From positions 434,001 through 498,000 of the forward strand of contig CM018041.1 in assembly GCA_008638375.1 (NCBI GenBank): DNA of 64,000 nucleotides, given 5' to 3'. The position numbers were made by a program, and so were the translations under genes. The notes below the pieces were generated by a model, which ran no database searches, had not been told where the DNA came from, and saw only the letters and a program-made list of their open reading frames with translations. Source of the stretch: Nyssa sinensis (lineage: Eukaryota; Streptophyta; Magnoliopsida; Cornales; Nyssaceae). Within the stretch, counting starts at the first letter, position 1, and each line of letters begins with the position of its first letter. This document shows positions 61,950 through 64,000 of this stretch, piece by piece.

Positions 61950-62783
61950 CAAGGATCAAAATTTTGTTTCGTGATGTTGTTTCGGTCACCCAGAAAGTGG
62001 AAACATTTCGTAAACATTTTAGAAACATAGTAGAAACAATGAAAACAATTAAAGTGTTAGAAACACATGGAAACATAAAGTAAAATATATGGATGTATTT
62101 TAGGGTACATGTCCATTCACACAAGAAGACATTGGGGTGAAATAAAAAAAAAAGTAAATGTAAATAAGTTATTAATACCAAATAACTATTTACTAATTTA
62201 AAACTAAAATAAAAAATTTAGAGCTAATTTTTTTTTATGTAATATGGAATTATTATATATTTATTATAAAATATGCAAAATTATTATAATTAAATACAAT
62301 ACCATTACATAATAGATATATACTATGTAATATTTACGAATTAGACAACTGATAGAAGTAACATATACAATAATAAGTAGAACAAATATCAATTTAAACC
62401 TATTATAATTAATAATTAAGTATTAAAATAAATTATTTATCTACATTTTATTTCCACTACTTTTACTTTTCTTTATCTACTATTTTTGGAAAAAAATAGA
62501 AATATTTTATTGTAATTTGGGCCTTAATTCTTCAATATCCTCCTTCATTGAAAAATAAATGTATATTATCTTTTACCAACTTTTAGAATTACTGATGATA
62601 CGAAAGAAATGTTTCCATTGTTTCGGTATGTTTATACTAGTTTCAATATGTTTTCACGGAAATAATTTTGTTCCTATGGAAACATGTGAATTTTGGTATT
62701 CCACTAGTGTTTTGTTTCGATTCACCGAGAAATAGAAATGTTTCAATTGTTTCGATGAAAAAGAAACGAAATTTTGATTCTTG
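61950..62783. mobile_element. hAT-like non-autonomous element, family A copy 2
   Basis: Starts CAAGGATCAAAATTTTGTTTC and ends GAAACGAAATTTTGATTCTTG, inverted repeats of about 21 bp. CCCCTAAG lies on both sides (61942-61949, 62784-62791), a perfect 8-bp duplication of LINE sequence. It aligns with 7739-8366 over most of its length and is about 200 bp longer. No protein is encoded. Confidence 0.85.
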
Positions 62784-62791
62784 CCCCTAAG

Positions 62792-63268
62792 CAGTGTAGT
62801 TAAAGGCGAAAGGCGTCTTCAAGGCACTAAGGTCCTATATTGCCTGAAGAGCGAGGTGACAAAAAAACGCTAACCTAAATGAAGCAAGGTGCTAACTTAT
62901 GAAAATAATTTAAAATATATGTTATACATTAAAGGTTTATTTATTCTAAGTTAAACAATATTTTATGTAATAATGCTCTTTTAATTCTAAAAAAATTAAT
63001 ATAAAAGATGACATAACATAATTAAGTTTTAAGCAAAGAGACTATTCTAAACTTTTTCTTCCTTTTTTACTACTTTTATATTGGTTAAATATTGTCCAAA
63101 CAAAAATAGCTTTAATCCTAAAACAAGACAAAAAACATGAGTACATTTAAATAAAATAAGTTTCAATTAATGAAGCTCACGCCTCAATGCTTAGGCAACA
63201 CCTTATTAAAATTGCCTCACCTGAAGTGTGTTGAACGCCTCAACCTTGCCTCGCCTTAATGAGTGTAA
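62792..63268. mobile_element. Probable MITE with GGCG-rich ends
   Basis: The left end CAGTGTAGTTAAAGGCGAAAGGCG and the reverse complement of the right end (ACTCATTAAGGCGAGGCAAGG) resemble each other, with an AT-rich interior. No target duplication was established. Confidence 0.4.
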
Positions 63269-64000
63269 TCCCCCCCACCCAAAAAAAAAAAAAAAATCTT
63301 AGTGCCACATGGTTTTATAAATTTTGCTTTGTCACATGTACTTGTTAATTTCATACACGTATAGACTATATTTTGTTAATGATAATTGTTAAGTACTCCA
63401 AATTTTTAGATAGCAAAAGTTTAACTTCACTTTTTACAATATATACATGTCACAAATTACTTCGAACGATTACTGAACTTTTAAAAACAACATTTTAGAG
63501 TGTCAGTACAAACCATTATATAAAAATTGTTTCTGATGATGCTTTAGTCAAAACAATAAGAACAAATATATTTATGTAGACACATAGGGCTAGCCCTTTT
63601 TTTATTTGTATAGACCAAGATGATGTCGCTCAAGCTTATGGATTTCAATATTAGGGAATGATCTAGATCCTAGAGTTATCACACCTCATTTTGATCATGA
63701 ACTACAACTAGATACATAACACCAATAAACATTGTGTAACTTAAATCATTGCCATCAGATATGTAACTCCAAATACGTATATCTTTACACTTTATAAAAT
63801 ATAAAAACAAACAAAACTTACTTATAAAAAATACAAAACAAAACAAAGAATGCCTATTTGACATGACTGTCTAAGAGCTTCATTGAAGCTAACAAACAAA
63901 AGCAATAAAAATGTGAGTCAGTGACAAATTTTCATCACAAACACTATCAAGATTCAAGACGATCCATTTCTTATATAACAGAAATCAGCATGGGGCCAAT
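63269..64000 (+). other. CSLA intron 1 continued, nothing recognised
   Basis: AT-rich DNA to the right edge, with no CSLA exon 2 and no clear mobile element. Confidence 0.5.

Noticed and set aside
58388..64000. CSLA exon 2
   Set aside because: Searched for codons of VYQLSIGAACGL and DDSTD-type motifs on the plus strand by eye and found none.

Overview
This is a 64 kb piece of a plant nuclear genome. Coding sequence is sparse and split by long AT-rich introns, splice sites are GT-AG with one GC-AG, and introns and spacers are full of LINE, SINE, hAT-type, Stowaway-like and LTR-retrotransposon remnants. Every recognisable gene is a typical land-plant gene. The gene set and transposon load suggest a eudicot, perhaps a woody one; species assignment is a guess.

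Layout from left to right: (1) the left edge (about 1-199, minus) holds a fragment resembling the riboflavin enzyme PYRR, broken by a stop codon. (2) 2194-18540 minus is a complete eight-exon gene for a 411-residue eIF5-mimic (BZW/W2-domain) protein, with introns rich in transposons. (3) 18760-25100 is gene-free: a Stowaway-like MITE, a decayed Ty3/gypsy gag, a minisatellite rich in CACGTG, and a solo LTR. (4) 25479-34048 plus is isopentenyl-diphosphate delta-isomerase (six exons), with one extra G near its 3' end that shifts the frame. (5) 37039-37539 plus is a complete RraA-like protein of 166 residues, probably with an intron in its 5' leader. (6) 39087-41358 minus is a two-exon seipin of 462 residues. 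(7) 42330-52366 minus is a nine-exon DP-type E2F partner of 348 residues. (8) 52720-57890 is gene-free with two Au-like SINEs. (9) 58073-58387 plus is exon 1 of a CSLA glucomannan mannosyltransferase; its first intron holds nested LINE, SINE and MITE insertions and runs past the right edge.

The genes are unrelated housekeeping or regulatory genes (translation control, isoprenoids, lipid droplets, cell cycle, cell-wall mannan) and form no operon-like or cluster pathway. I did not find an undescribed multi-gene system. The observations most worth a second look are the IDI frameshift, two possible upstream ORFs and a G-box-bearing solo LTR in front of IDI, an intronic inverted repeat able to form a long hairpin, a hAT-like element family defined by two copies with 8-bp target duplications, and the G-box minisatellite. 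Coding joins were checked for phase by hand; I ran no database searches or alignments.
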